From Streptosporangiaceae bacterium (GTDB taxonomy: Bacteria; Actinomycetota; Actinomycetes; Streptosporangiales; Streptosporangiaceae): a DNA stretch of 40,678 nucleotides. The notes beneath the pieces were generated by a model, which saw nothing but the letters and a program-made list of their open reading frames with translations, was not told where the DNA came from and ran no database searches. The translations under genes and the position numbers were made by a program. Each line of letters begins with the position of its first letter. The stretch's first letter is position 1. Shown piece by piece: positions 6,814-14,725 of this stretch. Location of the stretch: NCBI GenBank assembly GCA_025934635.1, contig JAICWX010000045.1:1-40678 (forward strand), read 5' to 3'.

Positions 6814-7740
6814 TCAGGCGGTGGCGAGTTCGGTGTCCTGTCCCCTGCTGTCGAGCACGAGGGGACGGCGGCCGTTGACCTGGTAGCGGATGTGGGTGAC
6901 GTCGGGAGGGGCGATGACCCGGGCCGGGGTCAGCTCGATCGCTTCCCCGTCGTCCAGGCGGAGCTCGGGGCTGAGCAGGCGCATCCCGCCGCCGAGGATC
7001 ACCGGCACTATGTGGAGTTCCAGCTCGTCCAGCGGCCCGAGCCTGATGACCTCGCGGAGCAGCGTGCCGCCGCCGGCGATGGCGACGTTCTTCCCGTCCG
7101 CCGCGGCGCGGGCCTGGCTGATCGCGTCTCCGGCGCCGCCGGTGACGTAGGTGAAAGGTGACGTAGGTGAAACTGGTGCCGCCCTGCCGGTACAGGGTCT
7201 GCCTGGGCCGGTGGGTGACCACGAACACCGGGGCCCGGAACGGCGGCTCCTCCCCCCACCGGATCTCGCCGCCGTCGGCCATGCGCCGCCCCATGACGTA
7301 GGCGCCGGCGGACGCGAAGGTTTCGGCGATGACCTCGGAATTAGTGTTCTGCTCACCGCCGTCGAAGCCCAGGCGCCGGCGCCAGGCCCCGGCATCGATA
7401 ACCCACCGGGTAACGCGGAAGAAGGACGGTCCAGGAAGGCGCCGAGCCGGTCGAGGCGCCGCTCGGCCGGCAGCTGCTGCCGGCCGATCCAATCCGCCGC
7501 GGGCGCCAGCGCCCCGGGCGCGAGCTGGTAGGTACGGACCCGGCCGGCCTTGGCCGAGGTGACGATCCCGGCGTCCGCCAGCACGCCCAGGTGCTGGACG
7601 ACCGTCGGAAGCTTCATCTCGAACGGCCGCGCCAGCTCGCTCACCGACGCCGGCCCGCGGGACAGCCGCTCGACCATCGCCCGCCGGCTGCTGTCGGCGA
7701 GGGCATGGAACAGGCGGTCGAGGGCCAGATACTTAGGCAT
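6814..7740 (-). pseudogene. ArsR-type regulator run into a frameshifted DHFR-like (RibD C-terminal) reductase
   Basis: From ATG 7740 (MPKYLALDR) the frame encodes a good ArsR winged helix for about 100 residues: 'LFHALADSSRRAMVERLSRGPASVSELA' split at residue 13, then 'PTVVQHLGVLADAGIV' and 'RVRTYQLAP'. It lacks its own stop and continues as nonsense through the middle of a dihydrofolate-reductase-family gene. The true DHFR frame is visible one base off from about 7410 ('RRRLGFDGGEQNTNSEVIAE', 'AYVMGRRMADGGEIRWGEEP', 'VFVVTHRPRQTLYRQGG'). It switches back at a 16-bp tandem duplication (7141-7172) and ends in frame ('VAIAGGGTLLREVI', 'LHIVPVILGGGMRLL'). The DHFR N-terminus (about 30 residues) and the ArsR stop are missing. 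The two genes are often neighbours in actinobacteria. An ArsR protein with a junk tail may still be made; the reductase is not. Confidence 0.8.
7141..7172. repeat. 16-bp perfect tandem duplication
   Basis: GGTGACGTAGGTGAAA occurs twice back to back (7141-7156 and 7157-7172). Because 16 is not a multiple of three, it shifts the DHFR frame of the minus strand; the peptide Phe-Thr-Tyr-Val-Thr appears in both frames on the two sides. Removing one copy restores a continuous reductase. Confidence 0.9.
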
Positions 7741-7750
7741 ATACCTAAGT
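7731..7750. promoter_or_regulatory. Operator-like inverted repeat over the ArsR start codon
   Basis: Arms ACTTAGG and CCTAAGT flank a 6-bp AT-rich centre. The ATG of the ArsR protein (7738-7740) lies in that centre. ArsR repressors usually bind such AT-rich dyads at their own promoter, so autoregulation is likely. Confidence 0.55.
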
Positions 7751-7916
7751 GTTGGATCGCGGATGACGTTGGTCAAGGCAGCCGCAGCGGCCCCAGCCGA
7801 GCCTTCCGGCTGTTCCAGGGCGGGATCAGCGGCGCTTCAGCGGCAGCTCGCACAGTGGGATGACCAGATCCCGTCCTGCCGCCGCATCCCGGCGCAGCGG
7901 CCCAAGGAGCAATCCG

Positions 7917-8543
7917 ATGACCAGGCTTTCCCTTTTCCGGGCGCAGGCGCGCAAGCGGCCCCGGCCGCAGCGCGGCGAGCGGATCGCCGTGCTGCGCGAC
8001 GGGTCGGGGGTGCTGGTCCGCCAGGTGCGCAGCACGGACATCCTGCTGCTCGCGGACGGCTTCGCCCGGCTGAGCGAGCAGTCCCGCCGGATGCGCTTCC
8101 TGGGCAAGAAGGACCAGCTGTCAGCGGCCGAGCTGCGCTACTACGCCGACGTGGACCACCACGACCATGAGGCGCTCATCGCGCTCGACCCGGCCAGCGG
8201 CCGCGGCGTGGGCGTCGCCCGCTACGTCCGGGACGCCGACGACCCGGAGGCGGCCGAGATCGCCCTCACCGTCGCCGACGACTGGCAGCGCCGGGGACTG
8301 GGCACCGAACTGCTGGGCCGCCTGTCCCACCGGGGCCGCCAGGAAGGCATCTGCCGTTTCACCGGGGTGGTGTCCTTCGACAACGTGCCGATGGGCATGC
8401 TGCTGCGCAGCGTGGGTGCCGTCGAGCTCGACCGCAGCCTCGGCACGGTGGAATACGAGATCACGCTCATGCGCACCGGGGAGTACGGTCTCGACTGGTG
8501 GTTGAGCTGCGTCGACGACGGTGGCGTCTTCAGCTGGCGGTGA
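7917..8543 (+). CDS. GNAT-family acetyltransferase (protein acetyltransferase-like)
   Basis: 208 residues. The start at ATG 7917 is supported by AAGGAG seven bases upstream; a longer frame from 7860 lacks a ribosome-binding site. The sequence resembles the catalytic GNAT domain of Pat-type lysine acetyltransferases and related stand-alone actinobacterial GNATs: 'RQVRSTDILLLADGFARLSE', 'SRRMRFLGKK', motif A 'IALTVADDWQRRGLGTELL' with the R-R-G-L-G-T loop, and 'FTGVVSFDNVPMGMLLRS' in motif B. No cyclic-nucleotide domain is attached, unlike mycobacterial Pat. It stands between the divergent ArsR locus and the convergent small GntR gene. Substrate unknown; protein lysines are a fair guess. Confidence 0.85.
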   Translation: MTRLSLFRAQARKRPRPQRGERIAVLRDGSGVLVRQVRSTDILLLADGFARLSEQSRRMRFLGKKDQLSAAELRYYADVDHHDHEALIALDPASGRGVGVARYVRDADDPEAAEIALTVADDWQRRGLGTELLGRLSHRGRQEGICRFTGVVSFDNVPMGMLLRSVGAVELDRSLGTVEYEITLMRTGEYGLDWWLSCVDDGGVFSWR

Positions 8544-8554
8544 CCAGGCCGGCG

Positions 8555-8797
8555 CTAGGCCTCGCGGGGATGACGAACGAAGTCGTCGCCGTCCCGGCTG
8601 ACGATCATGCCTTCGCCCTTCAGGATCTCCAGGGCCCGGGCGGCCACGCGGTGCGAGACCTGATGATGCTCGGCGATGGTATGCACCGAGGGGATCCGGC
8701 CGGTCATGGCGCCCTGGGCGATCTCGTCACGCATCGCCTTGGCGACTTGCTCATACGGCGGTACCGCCGAGTCGGGGTCGATCACATGCGCCAGCAT
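8555..8797 (-). CDS. Small GntR-type winged-helix protein without effector domain
   Basis: 80 residues, only the GntR DNA-binding domain: 'PPYEQVAKAMRDEIAQG', 'RIPSVHTIAEHHQVSHRVAARALEIL', 'GEGMIVSRDGDDFVR'. GntR regulators normally carry a 100-170-residue ligand domain; such stand-alone wHTH proteins are frequent in actinobacteria and may act without ligand. Its start codon is only 11 bp from the divergent GTG of the DinB-fold gene at 8809, so the promoters must lie inside each other's coding region or the mRNAs are leaderless. Confidence 0.75.
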   Translation of the reverse strand: MLAHVIDPDSAVPPYEQVAKAMRDEIAQGAMTGRIPSVHTIAEHHQVSHRVAARALEILKGEGMIVSRDGDDFVRHPREA

Positions 8798-8808
8798 AGG
8801 GTGAGCTG

Positions 8809-9444
8809 GTGGATACCGCGCAACGGGAGCTGAGTGACCGGATCGACCAGGCCACGCAGCGCCTGCTCGACCGGGCCCGCATCATCACCGAGCCGGACCT
8901 GCGGGCGCCGTCCCTGCTGCCGGGGTGGACGCGGGCGCGGGTCCTCGCGCATCTGGCCCGCGGGGCCGACGCGATGCGGAACCTGCTGATCGGGGTGCGG
9001 ACCGGCCAGGACCGGCCCGCGTTCGCCAGCGCCGAGGCGTACGAGGCCGCCGTCGAGCACAGCGCGGGGCTGCGGCCGGAGCAGCTTGCGGCCGACCTGG
9101 CCAACTCGGCGATGGCATTGCGGACCGTCGCCCGGCAGCTGCCCGGCGACCGGTGGCAGGTCCCGGTGCGGGCGCCCGGCCTGGACCCGTTCCCGGCGGC
9201 CGAGCTGCTGACCAGGCGGCTGGTCGAGGTGGAACTGCATCATTGCGATCTCGGCGCCGGATACGGGCCGGCCGCCTGGCCGGCCTTCTTCGCCGCCCTG
9301 GAGCTCCCCGAGCCGATGCGCTCCTGGCGCCAGGACCGGCTCGGCTACCCGGATCAGTCGGAGCCGGGCCTCAGGCCGCCCCGGGCGCCCGCGCCGTACC
9401 GGCCGGGCCAGCGGCTGCCGGGGAGCTGGCTCGGAGCAAGGTGA
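8809..9444 (+). CDS. Mycothiol-dependent maleylpyruvate-isomerase-like (DinB fold) protein, C-terminus altered
   Basis: 211 residues from GTG 8809. The N-terminal DinB-like four-helix domain is clear: 'SLLPGWTRARVLAHLARGAD' with its metal-binding His, and 'RRLVEVELHHCDLGAGY' with the Glu/His pair that completes the metal site. The family uses mycothiol as cofactor. The usual C-terminal domain is missing: after 'EPMRSWRQDRLGYP' (about 9350) the frame continues through proline/arginine-rich sequence that is antisense to the last 74 bp of the convergent methyltransferase. The real gene probably lost its natural end. The specific reaction cannot be assigned. Confidence 0.75.
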   Translation: MDTAQRELSDRIDQATQRLLDRARIITEPDLRAPSLLPGWTRARVLAHLARGADAMRNLLIGVRTGQDRPAFASAEAYEAAVEHSAGLRPEQLAADLANSAMALRTVARQLPGDRWQVPVRAPGLDPFPAAELLTRRLVEVELHHCDLGAGYGPAAWPAFFAALELPEPMRSWRQDRLGYPDQSEPGLRPPRAPAPYRPGQRLPGSWLGAR

Positions 9445-10234
9445 TGTCCATGGCCCGGCCGAGGACCGGGCCCGCCAGCGGCCACAGGTACCGGTACCGG
9501 GCGGGCAACTGCGCGCGCATGGGCCGGGGCGGCCGGGTGAGGGTGGCCGACGCCACGACCTCGAAGCCGGTTTTCTCCAGCGAGCGCGGGTCCTCACAGG
9601 CCCACGCCCACAGCGCGTCCATCTTCTTCGTCGCGGCTAGCTTGTGCTGCTGGTCGAAGGTCTTGCGCCGGTAGGTGTCCAGGGCGAGCAGGGCGCCGGG
9701 GAACCGCTCCGCGAGACGGGACAGCGCCGCCATGACCTGCTCTTCCGGCAGGTAGACGAGGACGCCGTCGGCCACGAAGAAGTACGGCCCCTGGCTGTCG
9801 GCGACGGCCGCGAGCCAGCCCTCGTCCAGGGCGGAGGCGGCGATCAGGCGGCGCCGTCCGGTGTCGGCGAAGAACTTCCGGCGCAGCTCGGCAGTGTCGG
9901 GCAGGTCGAGGTCGAACCAGTGCACCTGGCCGTTGTCGACCCGCTCGAACCGGGTGTTCAGGCCGGTGCCGAGCTCCGTCACGGTCCCCGCGGGGTGAGC
10001 GGCCAGGAACGAGCGGACCCAGAAGTCGATGATCGCGGTGCGCAGCACGGTCGTGAACCCGCCCGCGTGCCGGCCGTACTTGGCCTCGTCGTAGTCGATG
10101 GACCGCAGCAGCTCCACCGCCCGCGGATCGTGCAGCACCGGGTGCTTGCGCTGCGTTTCCCTGGCCCGCGCCGCCAGCGGGATGAACAGCGTCTCCTGGA
10201 CAGCACCGAGCCGGGCCTGCTCCTTGCCTGCCAT
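9371..10234 (-). CDS. LCM/TcmP-family S-adenosylmethionine-dependent O-methyltransferase
   Basis: 287 residues starting at ATG 10234 (MAGKEQARLGAVQETLF). Family marks are 'RKHPVLHDPRAVELLRSIDYD', the SAM-binding 'TVTELGTGLNTRFERVDNG', 'HWFDLDLPDTAELRRKFF', and 'YFFVADGVLVYLPEEQVMAAL'. TcmP-like members methylate carboxyl or hydroxyl groups of polyketides and similar small molecules. Its ATG shares one base with the TGA of the PhyH gene upstream (TGATG), so the two are translationally coupled and probably act on the same substrate. The 3' end overlaps the convergent DinB-fold gene. Confidence 0.87.
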   Translation of the reverse strand: MAGKEQARLGAVQETLFIPLAARARETQRKHPVLHDPRAVELLRSIDYDEAKYGRHAGGFTTVLRTAIIDFWVRSFLAAHPAGTVTELGTGLNTRFERVDNGQVHWFDLDLPDTAELRRKFFADTGRRRLIAASALDEGWLAAVADSQGPYFFVADGVLVYLPEEQVMAALSRLAERFPGALLALDTYRRKTFDQQHKLAATKKMDALWAWACEDPRSLEKTGFEVVASATLTRPPRPMRAQLPARYRYLWPLAGPVLGRAMDITLLRASSPAAAGPAGTARAPGAA

Positions 10235-11034
10235 CAGGCCGGCCAGACCACGGGGAACAGCGGGTGGTCCAGCTCGGCGCCGGCCGGCAGCTCGGCGTCC
10301 AGGCCGTCGAACGGCGGCGATGTGCGCCAGGTCCGCGGGGCGTGCCGCGCCCCGGCCGACAGGTAGCGCAGCGACAGGATCCGCCGCCGGCCCCGGTGGG
10401 GGAACCCGGGGGCGCCGTGCACGGCCAGGAAATCGAAGAAGATAGCGTCGCCCGGCCGCAGCTCGAACCGCCGGATATCGAAGCGATCCGGGTCGGCCTC
10501 GATATCGGGCAGCTCGGCCAGGCTGCCCGCGGGGAACCAGCGGGCCTCCTTGGCCAGGAAGGTGCGGGGCATCAGCCAGGGACCGCGGTGCGAGCCCGCC
10601 ACCAGCTCCAGGCACCCGTCCGCGGGTACCGGGTCCACCGGGATCCAGGCGCTGACCCCCCGGCCGTCGACGTTGTAGTAGGGCTGGTCCTGGTGCCAGG
10701 GCGTGCGCTGCCGGGTCCCGCCCTCTTTGACCAGGACGTGATCGTGGTAGAAGCGGACCCGGGGCGTGGCCATCAGGGCGGCGGCCAGGGCGGGCACCCG
10801 GGAGTGGCGGGCCAGCCGCTCGATCTGCGGGATATCCTGCCACCGCCTGAAGTCCTCGGTGAACGCGCCGGGGTCACCGGGGGCGCTGGCCACCTGGGCC
10901 AGCGGGCCCGGCCGGGCCAGCACCGCGTCGATGGCGGCGGCCGCCTCCGCCACCTCACCGGGATCCAGGACCGAGCGCAGGCAGGCCACTCCGTCCCGGG
11001 CGAAAGCCGCGATCACCTCGTCGGGGATAACCAT
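10234..11034 (-). CDS. Phytanoyl-CoA dioxygenase (PhyH) family Fe(II)/2-oxoglutarate oxygenase
   Basis: 266 residues with the complete iron facial triad: H114 and D116 in 'TPWHQDQPYYNVDG', and H206 in 'FLAVHGAPGFPHRGRRR', whose arginines include the 2-oxoglutarate ligand. 'AWIPVDPVPADGCLELVAGSHRG' (in two parts) is the family core. It hydroxylates an unidentified substrate using O2 and 2-oxoglutarate. It is the first gene of a two-gene unit with the O-methyltransferase and diverges from the BCP peroxiredoxin across 56 bp. A hydroxylation-then-methylation pathway is a reasonable inference. Confidence 0.88.
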   Translation of the reverse strand: MVIPDEVIAAFARDGVACLRSVLDPGEVAEAAAAIDAVLARPGPLAQVASAPGDPGAFTEDFRRWQDIPQIERLARHSRVPALAAALMATPRVRFYHDHVLVKEGGTRQRTPWHQDQPYYNVDGRGVSAWIPVDPVPADGCLELVAGSHRGPWLMPRTFLAKEARWFPAGSLAELPDIEADPDRFDIRRFELRPGDAIFFDFLAVHGAPGFPHRGRRRILSLRYLSAGARHAPRTWRTSPPFDGLDAELPAGAELDHPLFPVVWPA

Positions 11035-11052
11035 GATCCGAGCTTAATTACA

Positions 11053-11089
11053 CTGGGCCTGAGGGGGGACCAACGAGAGGCAGGCCCAG
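11053..11089. promoter_or_regulatory. Inverted repeat directly before the peroxiredoxin start
   Basis: Nine-base arms CTGGGCCTG and CAGGCCCAG are separated by 19 bases and end two bases before the GTG at 11091. The spacer carries GAGAGG, a possible ribosome-binding site, which would sit in the loop. It could be an mRNA hairpin controlling translation or a dyad operator between the divergent genes. Confidence 0.4.
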
Positions 11090-11090
11090 C

Positions 11091-11567
11091 GTGGCGCGCG
11101 GTATCCAGGTCGGCGATAAGGCACCCGATTTCACCCTTCCGTCCCAGTCCGGCGAGCAGGTCCGGCTGCAGGACCGGATCGGCGAGCGGGTCGTGGTCCT
11201 GTACTTCTACCCCAAGGACAACACCAGCGGCTGCACCGCCGAGGCGTGCGCGTTCCGCGACAGCCACGAGGCCTTCAGCGAGGCGGGCGCCGAGGTGATC
11301 GGGGTCAGCTCCGACTCGTCCGACAAGCACGCCGGCTTCGCCAGCAAGCACCAGCTGCCGTTCACGCTGCTGGCCGACCAGGGCGCCAAGATCCGCAAGG
11401 CCTACGGGGTGCCGGCCGTGATGGGCCTGATTCCCGGCCGGGTCACCTACGTCATCGACCGCGCCGGCACGGTCCGGCACGTCTTCAACTCGATGACCAA
11501 CATCGACGGGCACGTCGGCGAGGCCCTCGAGGTGGTCAAGAAGCTGCAGGCCGAGCAGCCCGCCTAG
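11091..11567 (+). CDS. bcp: Thioredoxin-dependent peroxiredoxin, BCP/PrxQ type
   Basis: 158 residues, typical length for the family. '[15 protein letters not shown]' opens the thioredoxin fold. '[20 protein letters not shown]' carries the peroxidatic Cys48 and, five residues on, Cys53, the resolving cysteine of the alpha2 subtype. '[21 protein letters not shown]' and '[17 protein letters not shown]' complete the match. It reduces H2O2 and organic or lipid hydroperoxides in the cytoplasm using thioredoxin. GTG start; divergent from PhyH. Its TAG overlaps the TAG of the convergent IPNS-like gene in a shared CTAG. Confidence 0.93.
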   Translation: MARGIQVGDKAPDFTLPSQSGEQVRLQDRIGERVVVLYFYPKDNTSGCTAEACAFRDSHEAFSEAGAEVIGVSSDSSDKHAGFASKHQLPFTLLADQGAKIRKAYGVPAVMGLIPGRVTYVIDRAGTVRHVFNSMTNIDGHVGEALEVVKKLQAEQPA

Positions 11568-12616
11568 GGCTTGGCCGCCTCCGGCCCCTCGTCCGCCAGC
11601 ACCGCCCGCTGGAGCTGCGGGAACACCTTGGCCACCTTGCCCAGCAGGTAGTCACCGTAGGTGCCGGTGAAGGCGTGCAGGTTCTGCCCGTCCCAGCGCG
11701 GCTGGCCGCCCGCGGTGACCGCGGCCCGGCCCGGGAGCGGCGGGATCTCGGCGGTGAAGCCCGGGTCGAGGAAGAACGGGAAGGACAGCCGGTCCCGGCC
11801 GCTGGCGTTACGCACCCGGTGCGGGGTCGACCGGTACCAGCCGCCGGTCAGCCGGTCCAGCATGTCGCCGATGTTGGCGACGAAGGTGCCCGCCAGCGGC
11901 GGCGCGTCGATCCAGCCGGCCGGCGTCCTGACCTGCAGGCCGCCCGCGTCGTCCTGGGCCAGCAGGGTGAGCAGGCCGTAGTCGGTGTGCTCGCCCACGC
12001 CCCAGGCGGCCCCGGCGGCCGGCCCGGCCGGGTACCGGAACACCCGGAACAGCACGGTCGGGCTGGCGGTGTACCCGGCGGCGAAGTACTCCGCGTCCAG
12101 GCCCAGGCTCAGCGCCACGCCGCGCAGCACCGCCTGGCCCAGCCCGGTCAGCGCGTCGAGGTAGTCGAGCACGGCGGCGCGCATCCCGGGCACCTGCCGC
12201 GGGAACAGGTTGCGGCCGTGCAGCGGGAGCCCGGCCCGGACCCGGGGGTCCCGCTCGCCGAGCTCGGTGCCGAAGTAGAGCCCCTCCTTCAGGTCGGGCT
12301 GGCCCGAGGTGAGCTCGGCGCCGACCGGGAACCAGCCGCGCCAGGCCGGGCCGCCGCGGGCCATGGCGATCTCCGCCTTGTCGGCGTCCGGCAGCGCGAA
12401 GAACGCGGTGCAGGCCGCGGCCAGCCGGGCCTGCAGGTCCGGCGCGACGCCGTGGCCGGTGACGTAGAAGAAGCCGTGCTCGCGGCAGGCCGCCTCGATC
12501 TGCCGGGCCACCGCCGCCAGCGGGTCCGGAGCGGGCTGGCCGGGAGCGAGCGGGGGCGCGAGCAGCGGCGCCATGTCAACGACCGGGAGCGGGCCGAACG
12601 GGTGAGTTTCTGCCAC
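11564..12616 (-). CDS. Isopenicillin-N-synthase-family Fe(II)/2-oxoglutarate oxygenase
   Basis: 350 residues. The DIOX_N region '[10 protein letters not shown]' and '[15 protein letters not shown]' leads, followed by the catalytic core with H210 and D212 ('[13 protein letters not shown]'), H266 ('RSTPHRVRN') and the R276-x-S278 oxoglutarate-binding pair ('[12 protein letters not shown]'). Members act on diverse small molecules, including amino acids and polyketides. It is an independent unit facing BCP tail to tail with a 4-bp overlap. Together with PhyH and the methyltransferase it makes three tailoring-type enzymes within 3.3 kb, but no biosynthetic core gene is present. Confidence 0.9.
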   Translation of the reverse strand: MAETHPFGPLPVVDMAPLLAPPLAPGQPAPDPLAAVARQIEAACREHGFFYVTGHGVAPDLQARLAAACTAFFALPDADKAEIAMARGGPAWRGWFPVGAELTSGQPDLKEGLYFGTELGERDPRVRAGLPLHGRNLFPRQVPGMRAAVLDYLDALTGLGQAVLRGVALSLGLDAEYFAAGYTASPTVLFRVFRYPAGPAAGAAWGVGEHTDYGLLTLLAQDDAGGLQVRTPAGWIDAPPLAGTFVANIGDMLDRLTGGWYRSTPHRVRNASGRDRLSFPFFLDPGFTAEIPPLPGRAAVTAGGQPRWDGQNLHAFTGTYGDYLLGKVAKVFPQLQRAVLADEGPEAAKP

Positions 12617-12682
12617 GGTCCGATTGTGCCCGCAGCGGCCGGTAGCCGGCGAAGCTGGGTTCCGCTATCCCTTCCCCGCTGG

Positions 12683-13615
12683 TCAGGCCAGCGGCGTGAG
12701 CTTGCGGAAGTGGGCCGCCGAGGTGGACGGCGAGACGTAACCGCACTCGGTCATCGTCACCAGGCAGTCCGTGACCCGCCAGCGTGGCTCCGATGACCTC
12801 CTTCTGCACCTCCCCGTAGAGCGAGACGGAGAGCTCGCCGCCCGCCTGGCGGACGTTGATCAGCGGGTCCTGCTCGGCGAGCTGCCCGAGGGCGGCGCGC
12901 AGCGCGGCCCGGCCGCCGGGGCGGCAGGCCGTGATGACCGCCTCCAGCGCCGGCGGGGCGAACCGCGGTCCGGCGGGCGCGCCGGACCGGGCTGTCCCGA
13001 TGTCGTCCGCACCGTGCCCGAGAACATCCGGACGTAGGCAACCTTCTCCCCGCCGGGGCCGCGCTCGATCTTGAAGACCCGGCCGGAGACCGGGCCCGCG
13101 GCATCGCCCGCGGTGGCCGGCAGCAACCCGGCCAGGCTCGCCATCAGGTCCGGCACGCCCGCCCCGGTAGCCGCCGAGCCGAAGAAGACCGGGTGCACCA
13201 GGCCCCGCCGGGCCTGGGCCCCGACCTCGGACGCGGCCACGTCGCGCTCGTCCCAGGGCGTGAAGGCCGCAGTGGGGCGGCCGAGCTGGCTGGTGAAGCC
13301 CATGGGGATGGCGGCGGGCGACACCCGTTCGGTAATGGCTTTGAGCACGCGGCCTTCGCTTGCGCCGGGCCGGTCGATCTTGTTCACGAACAGCAGCACC
13401 GGGATGCCCAGCCGCTGCAGCGCCCGCATCAGCACGCGGGTCTGCGGCTGCACGCCCTCGACGGCGGAGATCACCAGGATCGCGCCGTCCAGGACGCTGA
13501 GCACCCGTTCCACCTCGGCGATGACGCCGGCGGCGAACAGCAGCCGCTCGGTGAGCGTGGTCTTACCGGCGTCTACGTGCGCCAGGATGCCCAGGTTGAG
13601 CGTTCGCTGCGACAA
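12683..13615 (-). pseudogene. TetM/OtrA-like ribosomal-protection GTPase with internal deletions
   Basis: The 5' end is well preserved: 'RTLNLGILAHVDAGKTTLTE' is the G1 P-loop of EF-G-like tetracycline-resistance GTPases. It then jumps from 'LLFAAGVI' straight to 'AEVERVLSVLDGAILVISAV', losing about 55 residues with switch I (G2) and the DTPGH motif (G3). G4 is present ('VLLFVNKIDRPG'). The frame changes near 13040, and pieces of the C-terminal domains follow in another frame: 'ALEAVITACRPGGRAAL', 'DPLINVRQAGGELSVSLYGE' and 'EVQKEVIGATLA'. A further jump leads to the true C-terminus 'VTMTECGYVSPSTSAAHFRK' ending at 12683. About 930 of the usual 1,920 bp remain. No GTPase activity is possible. 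The likely start is TTG 13615 with GAGGGG eight bases upstream. Confidence 0.85.
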
Positions 13616-13673
13616 GCTTCATACCCCTCGAAGTGGTCAGGCCCTCCGCGATGGACATGAACGCCTGGCGCAT
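13563..13673 (-). CDS. Possible 36-residue leader peptide of the ribosomal-protection gene
   Basis: ATG 13673 has the best ribosome-binding site in this part of the window (AAGGAGG, four bases away). The frame overlaps the first 53 bases of the TetM-like gene in another frame and ends at 13563. tet(M)-type genes are commonly controlled by a translated leader with attenuation, so a regulatory uORF is plausible. The peptide itself (MRQAFMSIAEG...) is not recognisable. Confidence 0.35.
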   Translation of the reverse strand: MRQAFMSIAEGLTTSRGMKLVAANAQPGHPGARRRR

Positions 13674-13764
13674 CTCGCCTCCTTGGGGTATTCGCTGGAT
13701 CGGTTGGGCCCCCAGCATAGGAATCGCCGGACCTGCGGCAAAACGGTTTTTCGCGGCACTGATA

Positions 13765-14652
13765 ATGGAAGGGATGGAAACTTCGAGCGCTGCCGACCGG
13801 CTGCGGGCCCGGATCGGCGCGGCCATCTTCGAGCGGGTCGCCGGGCCGCAGGGCGGGGACCGGCGGCGGCAGATCCACTCCGGGCCGGGCGAGCGGTGGT
13901 TCGCCGAGGACCGGCCGATCCGCCGGGTGCAGGGGGACTCGTCGATGTTCATCGGCGGGATCAGGGCGCTGCTGCTGCAGTCGCTGCACCCGCTGGCCAT
14001 GGCGGCCGTGGCGCAGCATTCGGATTACCGGGGCGACCCGTGGGGGCGGCTGCAGCGGACCAGCTATTTCCTGGCGGTCACGACGTTCGGCGGGGCCGAG
14101 GACGCGGCGGCGGCCATCGCGCGGGTACGCGCCGTGCACGCCCGCGTCACCGGGGTCGCGGCCGACGGCCGGCCCTACGCCGCCTCCGATCCGCACCTGC
14201 TGACCTGGGTACATATCGCCGAGGCGGACAGCTTCCTGCGGGCCCACAGCCGGTTCGGCGTCCAGCCGCTGGATCAGGCCGGGCGCGACGGCTACGTGGC
14301 CGACCTGGCCCGGATCGGCGCGGAGCTGGGCGTGCCGGACCCGCCGCGCACCGAGGCCGAGCTGGCCGAGGCGATCAGCCGGTACCGGGCCGAGCTGGCC
14401 GCCACGCCGGAGGCCCGCGAGGCCGCCCGGTTCCTGCTGCTCAATCCCCCGCTCCCCGCGATTGCCCGGGCCCCCTACGGGGTCCTGGCCGCCGGCGCGG
14501 TGTCGCTGCTGCCCGGGTGGGCCCGGCGCCCGCTGCGGCTGCCCCGGCTGCCGGTCACCGAGACCGTGCTGGTCCGCCCGGCCGGGCACGCCATGGTCCG
14601 GGCCATCCGCTGGGCGACCAGCGCGCCGCCGCCCCCGGCCAAGGCCAGCTGA
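13765..14652 (+). CDS. MpaB/latex-clearing-protein family oxygenase (DUF2236)
   Basis: About 295 residues. The longer open frame from 13633 covers the divergent promoter region, so the start is set at ATG 13765; ATG 13774 is also possible. Family features are 'IHSGPGERWFAEDRPIRRVQ', 'SSMFIGGIRALLLQSLHPLA' with the conserved His, 'AAVAQHSDYRGDPWGRLQRT' with further conserved residues, and 'DPHLLTWVHIAEADSFLRAH'. Members are b-type haem proteins related to rubber oxygenase (Lcp) and MpaB, cleaving or oxidising unsaturated chains; most bacterial substrates are unknown. It is divergent from the TetM-like pseudogene and appears complete. Confidence 0.85.
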   Translation: MEGMETSSAADRLRARIGAAIFERVAGPQGGDRRRQIHSGPGERWFAEDRPIRRVQGDSSMFIGGIRALLLQSLHPLAMAAVAQHSDYRGDPWGRLQRTSYFLAVTTFGGAEDAAAAIARVRAVHARVTGVAADGRPYAASDPHLLTWVHIAEADSFLRAHSRFGVQPLDQAGRDGYVADLARIGAELGVPDPPRTEAELAEAISRYRAELAATPEAREAARFLLLNPPLPAIARAPYGVLAAGAVSLLPGWARRPLRLPRLPVTETVLVRPAGHAMVRAIRWATSAPPPPAKAS

Positions 14653-14725
14653 GCGCGGGCCAGCCGGCCGGATTTTGTCATTTTGTGAGACGGGTGCGAG
14701 CGGCCGGCGGTGGGAGGATCTGAGG

